Shown here: one piece after another, positions 34,585-40,232 of the stretch
Numbering within the stretch: the stretch's first letter is position 1
How the letters are laid out: the number at the start of each line of letters is the position of its first letter
From: Myxococcales bacterium
Lineage (GTDB): Bacteria > Myxococcota_A > UBA9160 > UBA4427
Assembly (NCBI GenBank): GCA_022563535.1
Contig: JADFNE010000039.1
Span: forward strand, 1 to 40,232
Direction of reading: 5' to 3'
Length of the DNA stretch: 40,232 nt
Notes under the pieces: generated by a model
What the model saw: only the letters and a program-made list of their open reading frames with translations
What the model was told of the DNA's origin: nothing
Databases searched by the model: none
Program-made: the position numbers and the translations under genes

Positions 34585-34719
34585 GGGCGCCGGAGTCGTA
34601 GTTGCCGGTTGCTGAACCGCTGTCATTCGCAGTTCACTGGGCGGCCTTCACCCTCATCCCAAAACGGGACTGCTCACTCCGGGCTTTGCCTCAGCGCGAG
34701 TTTTGCCGATGTGGGTTAG

Positions 34720-36414
34720 ATGCCGGTTTCCGACAAATTGCGCTGCGCCTCACGCATCGCCGCGGGGCTTCTCGATGCGCTTTCCGCCACCGGGGACGTC
34801 GCCGGAATGGGTCGGGTGCGCCGGGTCTACAGCAACGACTGCGTGAACGTTCGAGCCGAAGCAAGCTGGATTTCTCGTCGCACGATCGACCAGGCGTTTC
34901 GCACCCTGGGATCCGATCGCAATTTTGCTCGGCGGGTGGGGTACGCCCTGGTCACCACTGAGCGAATCGGTTTTTTTCTCTTTACCGAAGGTGTGGCGAC
35001 GATCGAGAAGGCGTATCGCCGCTGCGAACCCCTGCTCGCCCGAGAAGACCGCGAAGGTCGCTTCCATACGCTCGAGGTTGGCGATGGTCGCGCGCGCATC
35101 GCCTACTACCCGGGGCAGGGCGCGGCTGCGGGAGCAGGTGAAACCGATCAACCTCCCTGGAATTCGAGCTTTTGTGGCGTGCGAGAGGGCATGCTCGAAG
35201 CCCTCCCGCTGAGCTTCGGGTTGCTGCCCGCCAAGGTCGAGGAGAGCCAGTGCGTTGGGGAGGGTGCCGCACACTGCTGCTTCGAAGTTCGCTTTGAAGG
35301 GAAGTCGAACCAAGGTGCGCTGTTCGGTCTGGCCGCGGGCGCTGCAGCGGCCATTGGCCTGTGTGCATGGGGTCTTCCCGGCACTGCGTACTGGATTCAA
35401 GGCATCGTCGGCGGGATCATCACGCTGTTGAGCGCGGCTGCCGGGCACAGCTACGACCTGGTCGCACAGCTTGGCGCTGTCGCGGGGGCGCGCCGCGGGC
35501 ACCTCGCGCTGCTCGAACAGGCAGACATCGCCCTCGCTGAAAAAATGGACCAACTCGCAAAGGTCGGAGAGCATCTCGAAAGTGCGCGCGGGGAGAGCAC
35601 CGACCGCCTGCGGGCGATTCTGGAAGAACGCAGCCTCGCTGCCAGCGGGACCGCCGATTCCGATGACGACACAGAACAAGTCCGCGCCGCAGCAGACCAG
35701 CCGCGGGCTGCCAGTGGAGGTGGAGACACAGAAAGCAGTGTTCGGGCGGCTCGGGAAATCTATGCCGCCCTGGGTCCCCTCCAGCGCGGACTCGAGCAGA
35801 TGCACCGCGTGTTGCGCGACCGAGAACTCGAACCCGAGGACATGAAAACCTGTGCGCTCGACACCCTGCGGCTGTGTGTCGACGAGACACGGCGCCTTCA
35901 ATCGGTCGGAGCCGCCCTCGCAACTTCCGATCGAAAGAGCGAAAACGCGCATCGCCCCATTCAACTCGCGGAGATCCTGACCCGTGCTGCCGACTGCGTG
36001 CGACCGCAGCTGCAGGGCGATCAGGAGCTCATTCTCGACATCGAACGCGATCTTCCCCTGGTGCGGTGCGAGCCCTTCCAGATGGAGCAGGTGGCCTACC
36101 AGTTGTTGAAAAACGCCGCCGACGCGAGTCCGCCGGACGGTGTGGTCCGGGCAGGGCTCCGCAGGACGCCGGAAGGGATCGAACTCACCGTCGAAGATCG
36201 CGGCGACGGCATACCCGAAGAAATTCTCGATCAGGTGTTCGACCCGTTCGCCATCGAAGGCGCGGTGGGAAACGACAGCGGGCTCGGGTTGGCGATTTGC
36301 TACCGCATCGTGGTGGAACACGGAGGCGAGATGCGGCTGGCGAGCCCCACCTGCGAGGGAACTTGCGTAACCGTAGTCTTGCCACCGGACTTGCAGGGTA
36401 CGGAGCCGGGGTAG
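34720..36414 (+). CDS. V4R-like sensor with histidine-kinase-type ATPase, phospho-acceptor His missing
   Basis: A 564-residue signalling protein. The N-terminal 195 residues look like a V4R-type ligand domain, closing with VEESQCVGEGAAHCCFEV. Two hydrophobic stretches lie at about 200-245, then a coiled coil to about 300 and a disordered acidic linker. Residues 340-405 align with a HisKA dimerisation helix pair, but the H-box reads AREIYAALGPL, with Arg345 where His is expected. The HATPase domain is intact: N box NAADAS (465-470), G1 DRGDGIPEE, G2 GLGLAICYRIVVEHGGE. It is unlikely to autophosphorylate in the usual way. It lies between smpB and a BamE-like gene, with no response regulator nearby. 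Confidence 0.75.
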   Translation: MPVSDKLRCASRIAAGLLDALSATGDVAGMGRVRRVYSNDCVNVRAEASWISRRTIDQAFRTLGSDRNFARRVGYALVTTERIGFFLFTEGVATIEKAYRRCEPLLAREDREGRFHTLEVGDGRARIAYYPGQGAAAGAGETDQPPWNSSFCGVREGMLEALPLSFGLLPAKVEESQCVGEGAAHCCFEVRFEGKSNQGALFGLAAGAAAAIGLCAWGLPGTAYWIQGIVGGIITLLSAAAGHSYDLVAQLGAVAGARRGHLALLEQADIALAEKMDQLAKVGEHLESARGESTDRLRAILEERSLAASGTADSDDDTEQVRAAADQPRAASGGGDTESSVRAAREIYAALGPLQRGLEQMHRVLRDRELEPEDMKTCALDTLRLCVDETRRLQSVGAALATSDRKSENAHRPIQLAEILTRAADCVRPQLQGDQELILDIERDLPLVRCEPFQMEQVAYQLLKNAADASPPDGVVRAGLRRTPEGIELTVEDRGDGIPEEILDQVFDPFAIEGAVGNDSGLGLAICYRIVVEHGGEMRLASPTCEGTCVTVVLPPDLQGTEPG

Positions 36415-36530
36415 AAGGCTTGATGTCCGCCCTGCAACAAAATCCGGATACCCGTTCTTGATTGCGAGCCGTACCTTTCACCCACACTCCCTCCCGATCG
36501 TTACAGACGTGCCATCGAGGGGAGAGTTCC

Positions 36531-37232
36531 GTGCTGAAGTTGCGACGCAGCCTTGTGTCCGTATCCATTGCGCTGGGTATCGCGTTCGGTATTGCGGCTG
36601 GGCCTCTGGCCTGTGCAAAGACACAATCCCTGCTGGGATTGCGAGAAGCCCAAGAAGCAGAACAAGGACCCGTCGCTCCGGGGGAACCGGGCTTCGACGT
36701 CGCGATGATCGACAAGATCATTCCCGGCATTACGCCCCCCGATCAGATCCGCGGCTGGTTCGGTGAGCCAGACAAACGAATCTTGCGCAGCGACGGGACT
36801 TCCGAGTGGATCTACAACAAAGCGCGACTGCGCCGAGAAGACCCACAGCAACTCGCCCAGCGCCGACGTGAAGAAGAGCGAGCCCGCGCCGCCGAGGCGC
36901 AAAAGTTGCGCGAAGAAGTCGCGGCCCTGATCAAGGCCGGTCGTAGGCAGATCGGCCGCTTCGCCCACTGGTTGGATACCAACTTGTTCTATCCGCCGAG
37001 ACCCAAGCGGCCCTATGGCAAGGTTGACAAGGTCGCGGCCGAACCCCCGCCCCCCGAAGTTGCTGCTCCCGTGCCCGTTCTCAGGGACCCAGCACACTCC
37101 GAGTTGATACCGAACGCGAATGACGACAAGAAACCCGTCACGCTCTACGACCTCACGCTGACCTTCACCCGGGACGGAGTGGTCGATGAATTCCACTATC
37201 AGCGGACAGTGGGCCGAGAATTCATTCCCTGA
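36531..37232 (+). CDS. BamE/SmpA-like envelope protein
   Basis: A 233-residue exported protein. The signal peptide (SLVSVSIALGIAFGIAAGPLAC) could be a weak lipoprotein signal. The domain resembles the BamE/OmlA fold: IIPGITPPDQIRGWFGEPD then SEWIYNKARL, and near the C-terminus LTLTFTRDGVVDEFHY. A charged coiled coil (about residues 105-140) separates the two halves, an insertion not found in E. coli BamE. GAGGGGAGAG precedes the GTG at 36531. BamE helps outer-membrane protein assembly, but this larger protein may have a different role. Confidence 0.6.
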   Translation: MLKLRRSLVSVSIALGIAFGIAAGPLACAKTQSLLGLREAQEAEQGPVAPGEPGFDVAMIDKIIPGITPPDQIRGWFGEPDKRILRSDGTSEWIYNKARLRREDPQQLAQRRREEERARAAEAQKLREEVAALIKAGRRQIGRFAHWLDTNLFYPPRPKRPYGKVDKVAAEPPPPEVAAPVPVLRDPAHSELIPNANDDKKPVTLYDLTLTFTRDGVVDEFHYQRTVGREFIP

Positions 37233-37255
37233 GCACCCGCCCAGTTCGGGCCACC

Positions 37256-37284
37256 TTGTTTCACAGGCCCGGCGCTTCTATCCT
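37256..37284 (+). promoter_or_regulatory. Predicted ssrA promoter
   Basis: A -35 element TTGTTT (37256-37261) and a -10 element TATCCT (37279-37284) are separated by 17 bases. Transcription would start near 37291, just before the mature tmRNA 5' end at 37294. This fits a short leader removed by RNase P. Confidence 0.55.
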
Positions 37285-37293
37285 CAAGCGAGT

Positions 37294-37660
37294 GGGGGCG
37301 ATCGGCTTCGACGGGTGGTCGAAGGTGAGCGCTGCGTGTCGACGTTGTACCACCGTCGTTAAAGAAGGTTCAAATGTTGGTAGCATTTTATCTGCCGACG
37401 ATAACTACGCTCTCGCTGCCTAGCAGAAACTAGGTTAGCGGGCTCTCGTCCGTGACGTCTCCTAGCGGGTCGCGAGAGTCATCAGGAGACTGGCTTCCGA
37501 GCGCTGCTAGACCGTATCCGGAAGCGAGACCCATGTGTAGCTAGGTTGCACTTGCTCCGTCTTTGCGGCCGGTGCAACCGAAACTAAGCAAAGACTACAC
37601 ACGTAGACGCGTTCTCTGGGCGCCATGCGGACGCGGGTTCGATTCCCGCCGCCTCCACCA
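37294..37660 (+). ncRNA. ssrA: Transfer-messenger RNA (tmRNA)
   Basis: The 367-base RNA begins GGGGGCG (37294-37300), which pairs with CGCCTCC before the terminal ACCA (37657-37660), making the 7-pair acceptor stem of the tRNA-like part. The T arm GGACGCGGGTTCGATTCCCGC is present in pieces at its 3' end. The short tag frame ends at TAG (37421-37423) and encodes ADDNYALAA, a proteobacterial type of degradation tag. tmRNA with SmpB rescues ribosomes stalled on broken mRNAs. Its last 38 bases and one base beyond recur at 38368-38406. Confidence 0.95.
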
Positions 37661-37661
37661 C
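37623..37661. repeat. 39-bp direct repeat, copy 1 (attL-like, ssrA 3' end)
   Basis: From CCATGCGG to CCACCAC, including the T arm and the CCA of tmRNA. Identical to 38368-38406 and in the same direction, with 706 bases between the copies. The flanking bases differ on both sides. The 3' end of ssrA is a known target of tyrosine-type integrases. Confidence 0.9.
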
Positions 37662-37682
37662 TTGAGTTTAGGATACAGATTT

Positions 37683-37883
37683 ATGGCCGATTCCAATCCA
37701 AAGAAGGACGTGTATTCGCGCCGAGTGGATCCGGTTGTCAAGGTGTTTCGCGCCGACGTCGACGTGAGTTTGTTGGAAAGAAATTTGCGACTCAGCGTCG
37801 AAGAGCGGTTTCTCCAACTGATGGAGCTTCAGCGCTTTGCCAACGAGTTGAGCGCCGCCGGACGTAAGGCAACACGCGGGTGA
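37683..37883 (+). CDS. Small protein paired with a nucleotidyltransferase, 66 aa
   Basis: A 66-residue protein with a helical C-terminal half: DVDVSLLERNLRLSVEERFL and LQLMELQRFANELSAAGR. Proteins with this L-x-x-N-L-x-L-x-x-E-E-R pattern are often encoded just upstream of AbiEii/MNT-type nucleotidyltransferases. The ATG lies 22 bases after the tmRNA CCA. Its stop overlaps the start of the next gene (GTGA), so the pair is coupled. An antitoxin or accessory role is inferred from this arrangement, not from any direct motif. Confidence 0.75.
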   Translation: MADSNPKKDVYSRRVDPVVKVFRADVDVSLLERNLRLSVEERFLQLMELQRFANELSAAGRKATRG

Positions 37884-38365
37884 TCGATTTCGCAGCGGTA
37901 CTTCGAGTGTTGTCTGAAGCCGGTGTGAAGTTCATCATCGTGGGCGGGGCCGCCGCCACCGCACACGGAGCTGCCCGACTCACCCAAGATCTCGATGTCG
38001 TCTATCGCCGCGATGCGGACAATCTGCGTCGCCTCGCACAAGCACTCCAACCCCAGGAGCCCTATCTCCGAGGTGTACAACCCGGGCTTCCCTTTGTTCT
38101 CGACGAAGAAACCCTGCGCACCGGTCTCAACTTCACGTTGGTTTCAAAGTTGGGTGACCTCGACTTACTCGGCGAGATTACCGGTGGTGGAGGCTTCGAC
38201 GACTTGCTCGAGCATTCAATCGAGATCGAGCTCTTTGGCACTCGTTGTCATTGTCTAGGTCTGAGGAAGTTGATCGAAGTCAAGCGTGCCGCCGGACGTC
38301 CGAAGGATCTCGAGGCATTGGCGGAGTTGGAAGAGCTGTTGAGCCGAGCGGCGGATTCGGAGTAA
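37880..38365 (+). CDS. MNT/AbiEii-type nucleotidyltransferase
   Basis: A 161-residue protein with a polymerase-beta-like nucleotidyltransferase core: IIVGGAAATAHGAARLTQDLDVVY, listed here in pieces as VGGAAATAHG (21-30) and RLTQDLDVVY (33-42). The Gly-Gly pair and Asp37/Asp39 are the expected nucleotide and metal residues. The C-terminal half is helical (LRKLIEVKRAAGRPKDLEAL). Related enzymes act as toxins that add nucleotides to tRNA ends, or as antitoxins that nucleotidylate a HEPN partner. GTG overlaps the stop of the 66-residue protein. The gene ends two bases before the second copy of the ssrA 3' repeat. Confidence 0.82.
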   Translation: MIDFAAVLRVLSEAGVKFIIVGGAAATAHGAARLTQDLDVVYRRDADNLRRLAQALQPQEPYLRGVQPGLPFVLDEETLRTGLNFTLVSKLGDLDLLGEITGGGGFDDLLEHSIEIELFGTRCHCLGLRKLIEVKRAAGRPKDLEALAELEELLSRAADSE

Positions 38366-38367
38366 GC

Positions 38368-38406
38368 CCATGCGGACGCGGGTTCGATTCCCGCCGCCTC
38401 CACCAC
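38368..38406. repeat. 39-bp direct repeat, copy 2 (attR-like)
   Basis: An orphan copy of the tmRNA T arm and CCA end with no 5' part, identical to 37623-37661. It begins two bases after the nucleotidyltransferase stop. It marks the far boundary of the islet, probably the original 3' end of ssrA before insertion. Confidence 0.9.
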
Positions 38407-38460
38407 GACATCATCACGTACCTATGGTTAAGAACCGGATTTAGGCCCTAGACTTGACCG

Positions 38461-38766
38461 GTCATCATGCACTCGGATCAAGGTTCGCAGTACGGCAGCG
38501 ATGACTGGATCCGCTTCTGTAAGGCACACAGGCTAGACCCCAGTATGAGCCGCCGAGGGAACTGTTGGGACAACGAGGTCGTTGAATCGTTCTTCAGCAG
38601 CTTGAAAAAAGAGAAGATCAGACGGCAGGTCTACCGAACGCGCGATCTCGCGAAGACAGATGTCTTCGAGTACATCGAAATGTTTTACAATCGTCCCCGA
38701 GGCCATAGCCATCTTGGCGGCGTCAGTCCCGAGGTGTTTGAAACCGCCTCAAACCGCGGCCTCTAA
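38461..38766 (+). pseudogene. IS3-family transposase remnant (C-terminal part of OrfB)
   Basis: About 100 residues of the DDE integrase core: MHSDQGSQY with the second Asp, then NCWDNEVVESFFSSLKKEKI with the catalytic Glu, then YIEMFYNRPRGHSHLGG. A TGA stands in frame at 38455, and OrfA, the first Asp region and the left end are absent. The frame is intact from 38467 to the stop at 38764-38766. It cannot encode a working transposase. It lies 55 bases beyond the attR-like repeat. Confidence 0.88.
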
Positions 38767-38820
38767 ATGTCCACTAGACTGGGGAAGTCCAGCCTTGGAC
38801 TTCCCCCAAAACAGTGGACA
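38461..38820 (+). mobile_element. IS3-family insertion sequence remnant
   Basis: The 3' third of an IS3-type element: the transposase fragment plus a palindrome at 38768-38820. The outer arms are TGTCCACT and AGTGGACA. The inner arms are GGGGAAGTCCA and TGGACTTCCCC around a 4-base loop. The right end is taken as 38820 because IS3 elements end in CA. No left end or target duplication was found. Confidence 0.65.
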
Positions 38821-39099
38821 CTTCGGAGGCTAGCATTGAGCCAGCCATAGGGTCCGCGCCTTGTGCGATAACATTGGAGATTCTTCCCCCCATCCGTTCC
38901 GCTGGTTTCCTCCGCGAACCCCTTCCTTTGCCTACGCCCCTCCCCTGGATCCCACCAGGCACCCCAATCGGTATAAAACCGGACTAGAGGCATAAAGAAG
39001 CGATGAACACGCCCGATGAGATAGGAGCAGAGAAGAACTGGAGTGGAAGCTGGAACCAGATCTATCTGGGGGCGAATTCGAGCGGGAGAGACTCAGCGG
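38821..39099. other. Region between the IS remnant and the membrane protein gene
   Basis: With the palindrome, about 330 bases after the transposase stop hold no supported gene. The part from 38880 to 38960 is C-rich on the plus strand. GGTATAAAACC at about 38970 is AT-rich and could be part of a promoter for the gene at 39100, but no -35 element is convincing. Confidence 0.35.
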
Positions 39100-39708
39100 A
39101 TGGAAGAGATACTGCCTTGGACCGGCGATGTGCTTTCCATGATCTTATATGGGGCTGTGGGCCTGAAACTCTGGTATCTCAGCAATCGAACCGGGGAGTT
39201 TGCGGAAAGGATTCTGGGGTTCGCGATTCTTTGCTGGGGGCTGAGTTTCGCCGTCTACGACATCCCCTACCTGTTGCTTGCAGGGGATGAGCGCTTCGTG
39301 CCGATCATCTCACTGGTTTCATTCATCGTCGCAGACTTTGGCAACTTCGCCTTCGCAATTTTCACGTGGGTGGTGTTCCGCCGCGGCGAACCTTGGGCCC
39401 TCGGGCTCCTGGTACTGATCGCCGCTGCGATAGTCCTCGGCTGGGTCGGGTCCGCGCTGATGGGCGATTTGGAATTTCTCGGCATCAATGGAAACCCGTT
39501 CCACTGGTTCGAGCGCACGGGCGTTTTTCTCACCAGTGTCTGGATGGCGTTCGAGGCCACGAAGGAAGGAACCCGCGCGCAGCTCACGCTGAGGCTACAG
39601 CAGCAACAGCTGAACCAGTGGCTTCAGGGAGTGCGCGACCGAGCGGACGTGCGTGATCTCCGGGATCGTCTCGTCACTCAGACCAACTCGCCGTTCGGTA
39701 CATCCTAG
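39100..39708 (+). CDS. Multi-pass membrane protein of unknown function
   Basis: A 202-residue protein with about five membrane segments: GDVLSMILYGAVGLKLWYL, then RILGFAILCWGLSFAVY, then IISLVSFIVADFGNFAFAIF, then LGLLVLIAAAIVLGWVG, and a last segment near residues 145-160. A charged, Gln-rich cytoplasmic helix follows (QQQQLNQWLQGVRDRADV). GGGAGAG lies 9 bases before the ATG at 39100. No family was recognised; the layout resembles short sensor-type membrane proteins. Confidence 0.65.
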   Translation: MEEILPWTGDVLSMILYGAVGLKLWYLSNRTGEFAERILGFAILCWGLSFAVYDIPYLLLAGDERFVPIISLVSFIVADFGNFAFAIFTWVVFRRGEPWALGLLVLIAAAIVLGWVGSALMGDLEFLGINGNPFHWFERTGVFLTSVWMAFEATKEGTRAQLTLRLQQQQLNQWLQGVRDRADVRDLRDRLVTQTNSPFGTS

Positions 39709-39764
39709 GGAGCGGCTCGGTACATCCTAGAAGGCTGCCAGCAGCCTGCCCTCCAGCCGGGCTC

Positions 39765-39974
39765 TCAGCTCTTGGGCTCATCCTCCTTGTCGTTCCCCTC
39801 GCCGCTCGAGATCTCGCGGCCGGCTCCACCCTCGACCTCTAGCACGGAATCCTTGAACTCGCGGATGCCCTTGCCGAGCGAGCTACCGATCTCCGGGAGG
39901 CGCTTGGCACCGAAGAGGAGCAGGATTACGAAGAAGATGATAAGGAGCTCCCACATCCCGAGTCCACCGAACAT
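39765..39974 (-). CDS. tatA: Sec-independent (Tat) translocase protein TatA/E
   Basis: A 69-residue TatA-type protein. A short periplasmic start (FGGLGMWELL) leads into one membrane helix (LLIIFFVILLLFG), then the amphipathic helix with the family motif FGAKRLPEIGSSLGKGI, then an acidic tail. TatA oligomers form the channel for folded proteins. GGAG lies 7 bases before the ATG at 39974; the frame is also open to 40031. tatB and tatC are not in the window. Another minus-strand gene ends 32 bases upstream. Confidence 0.9.
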   Translation of the reverse strand: MFGGLGMWELLIIFFVILLLFGAKRLPEIGSSLGKGIREFKDSVLEVEGGAGREISSGEGNDKEDEPKS

Positions 39975-40006
39975 GATGCTACTCCATCGAGAGAAGCTTC
40001 GCTTCG

Positions 40007-40232
40007 TTACAGAAGCGACCTGGCGAACCACGCGATCAGTAATATCCCGATCACGCTAAGAATGTTCAACCGCAGGATGAGGGGCCCGAGCGTCAGCGCA
40101 AGAACGTGCAGGTCAATGGAGAGCGGACCGAGGCTGGCCGAGCACCCGCCTTGCTCCCCTCCTTCCCCCTCCCCACCTTGCCTGACGCGCAGATTGTGAT
40201 GGAGGGGCGGACGAAGTTGGGTCGCAGTTAAC
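40007..40232 (-). CDS. DUF4321-like membrane protein, partial at the window edge
   Basis: An open minus-strand frame runs from the window edge to TAA at 40007-40009. Its last 42 residues read as a family-like pattern: LGPLSIDLHVLALTLGP, then LILRLNILSVIGILLIAWF. DUF4321 proteins end in this way with a membrane helix. The more upstream part is Gly/Glu-rich and low in complexity. No start codon is visible in the window. It precedes tatA. Confidence 0.5.
   Translation of the reverse strand, partial: LTATQLRPPLHHNLRVRQGGEGEGGEQGGCSASLGPLSIDLHVLALTLGPLILRLNILSVIGILLIAWFARSLL

Noticed and set aside
38368-38406. tRNA gene suggested by the T arm and CCA end
   Set aside because: No D arm, anticodon arm or 5' acceptor strand precedes it; it is the repeated tmRNA end.
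38763-38993. Minus-strand 76-residue frame after the IS remnant
   Set aside because: No ribosome site. The sequence overlaps the IS palindrome and has an unusual Gly/Arg composition.
1-40232. CRISPR arrays, rRNA genes, prophage
   Set aside because: No regularly spaced repeats, rRNA segments or phage structural genes were seen in the window.

Overview
The window looks like a chromosomal segment from a GC-rich Gram-negative bacterium of the old Deltaproteobacteria type (Myxococcota, Desulfobacterota or Binatota-like). This rests on LPS-modifying genes, a Tol system, a bactofilin, an FHA-DUF4388 protein, an RpoH-type sigma factor, and a tmRNA whose tag frame ends ADDNYALAA. I cannot place it more exactly without a database search. 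Most of it is ordinary housekeeping sequence with tightly packed operons (GTGA and ATGA overlaps are common). The accessory part is confined to about 37.3-38.8 kb.

Layout. 0-3.2 kb (minus): a periplasmic M16 zinc protease whose 3' end runs abruptly into a fragment of a PKD/cohesin-type secreted protein. 3.5-4.7 kb: a free-standing MshEN (c-di-GMP binding type) protein and a small unknown. 4.7-7.8 kb (minus): a tandem LPS-kinase protein, a WaaG-like glycosyltransferase and a small exported protein. 8.0-12.7 kb: a four-gene Gld-like ABC export system (ATPase, permease, GldG-like, DUF4340). 12.8-15.3 kb (minus): holB, tatD and an inositol-phosphatase gene. 15.4-18.1 kb: bactofilin, a Lys-rich EF-Tu-domain-2 protein, a NifU-like scaffold, a fused MoaD-MoaE and MoaB. 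18.2-24.4 kb: a TPR/peptidase-MA protein, then minus-strand FHA-DUF4388, DUF192, rpoH-like, cytochrome c and pepA. 24.5-28.9 kb: tolQ-tolR-tolA-tolB-cpoB, without pal. 29.0-34.6 kb: dksA, tsaD, rsmA, a small unknown, a structured non-coding stretch ending in a strong terminator, panB, panC, smpB. 34.7-37.2 kb: a V4R/histidine-kinase-like protein whose phospho-acceptor His is replaced, and a BamE-like envelope protein. 37.3-38.8 kb: ssrA (tmRNA), then a 745-bp islet bounded by a 39-bp repeat of the tmRNA 3' end, then an IS3 remnant. 39.1-40.2 kb: a membrane protein, tatA, and a partial DUF4321-like gene.

How parts fit together. smpB and ssrA, the two partners of trans-translation, lie 2.7 kb apart. 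The 3' end of ssrA has served as an integration site: the islet holds a translationally coupled pair (a 66-aa protein and a MNT/AbiEii-type nucleotidyltransferase) that resembles a toxin-antitoxin or defence module, carries no integrase, and ends in an orphan copy of the tmRNA 3' end. This is the most interesting locus here. The second is the 31.7-32.2 kb stretch, which has promoter-like and terminator elements and repeated CGAACC motifs but no gene, and may encode a small RNA or a long leader/trailer.
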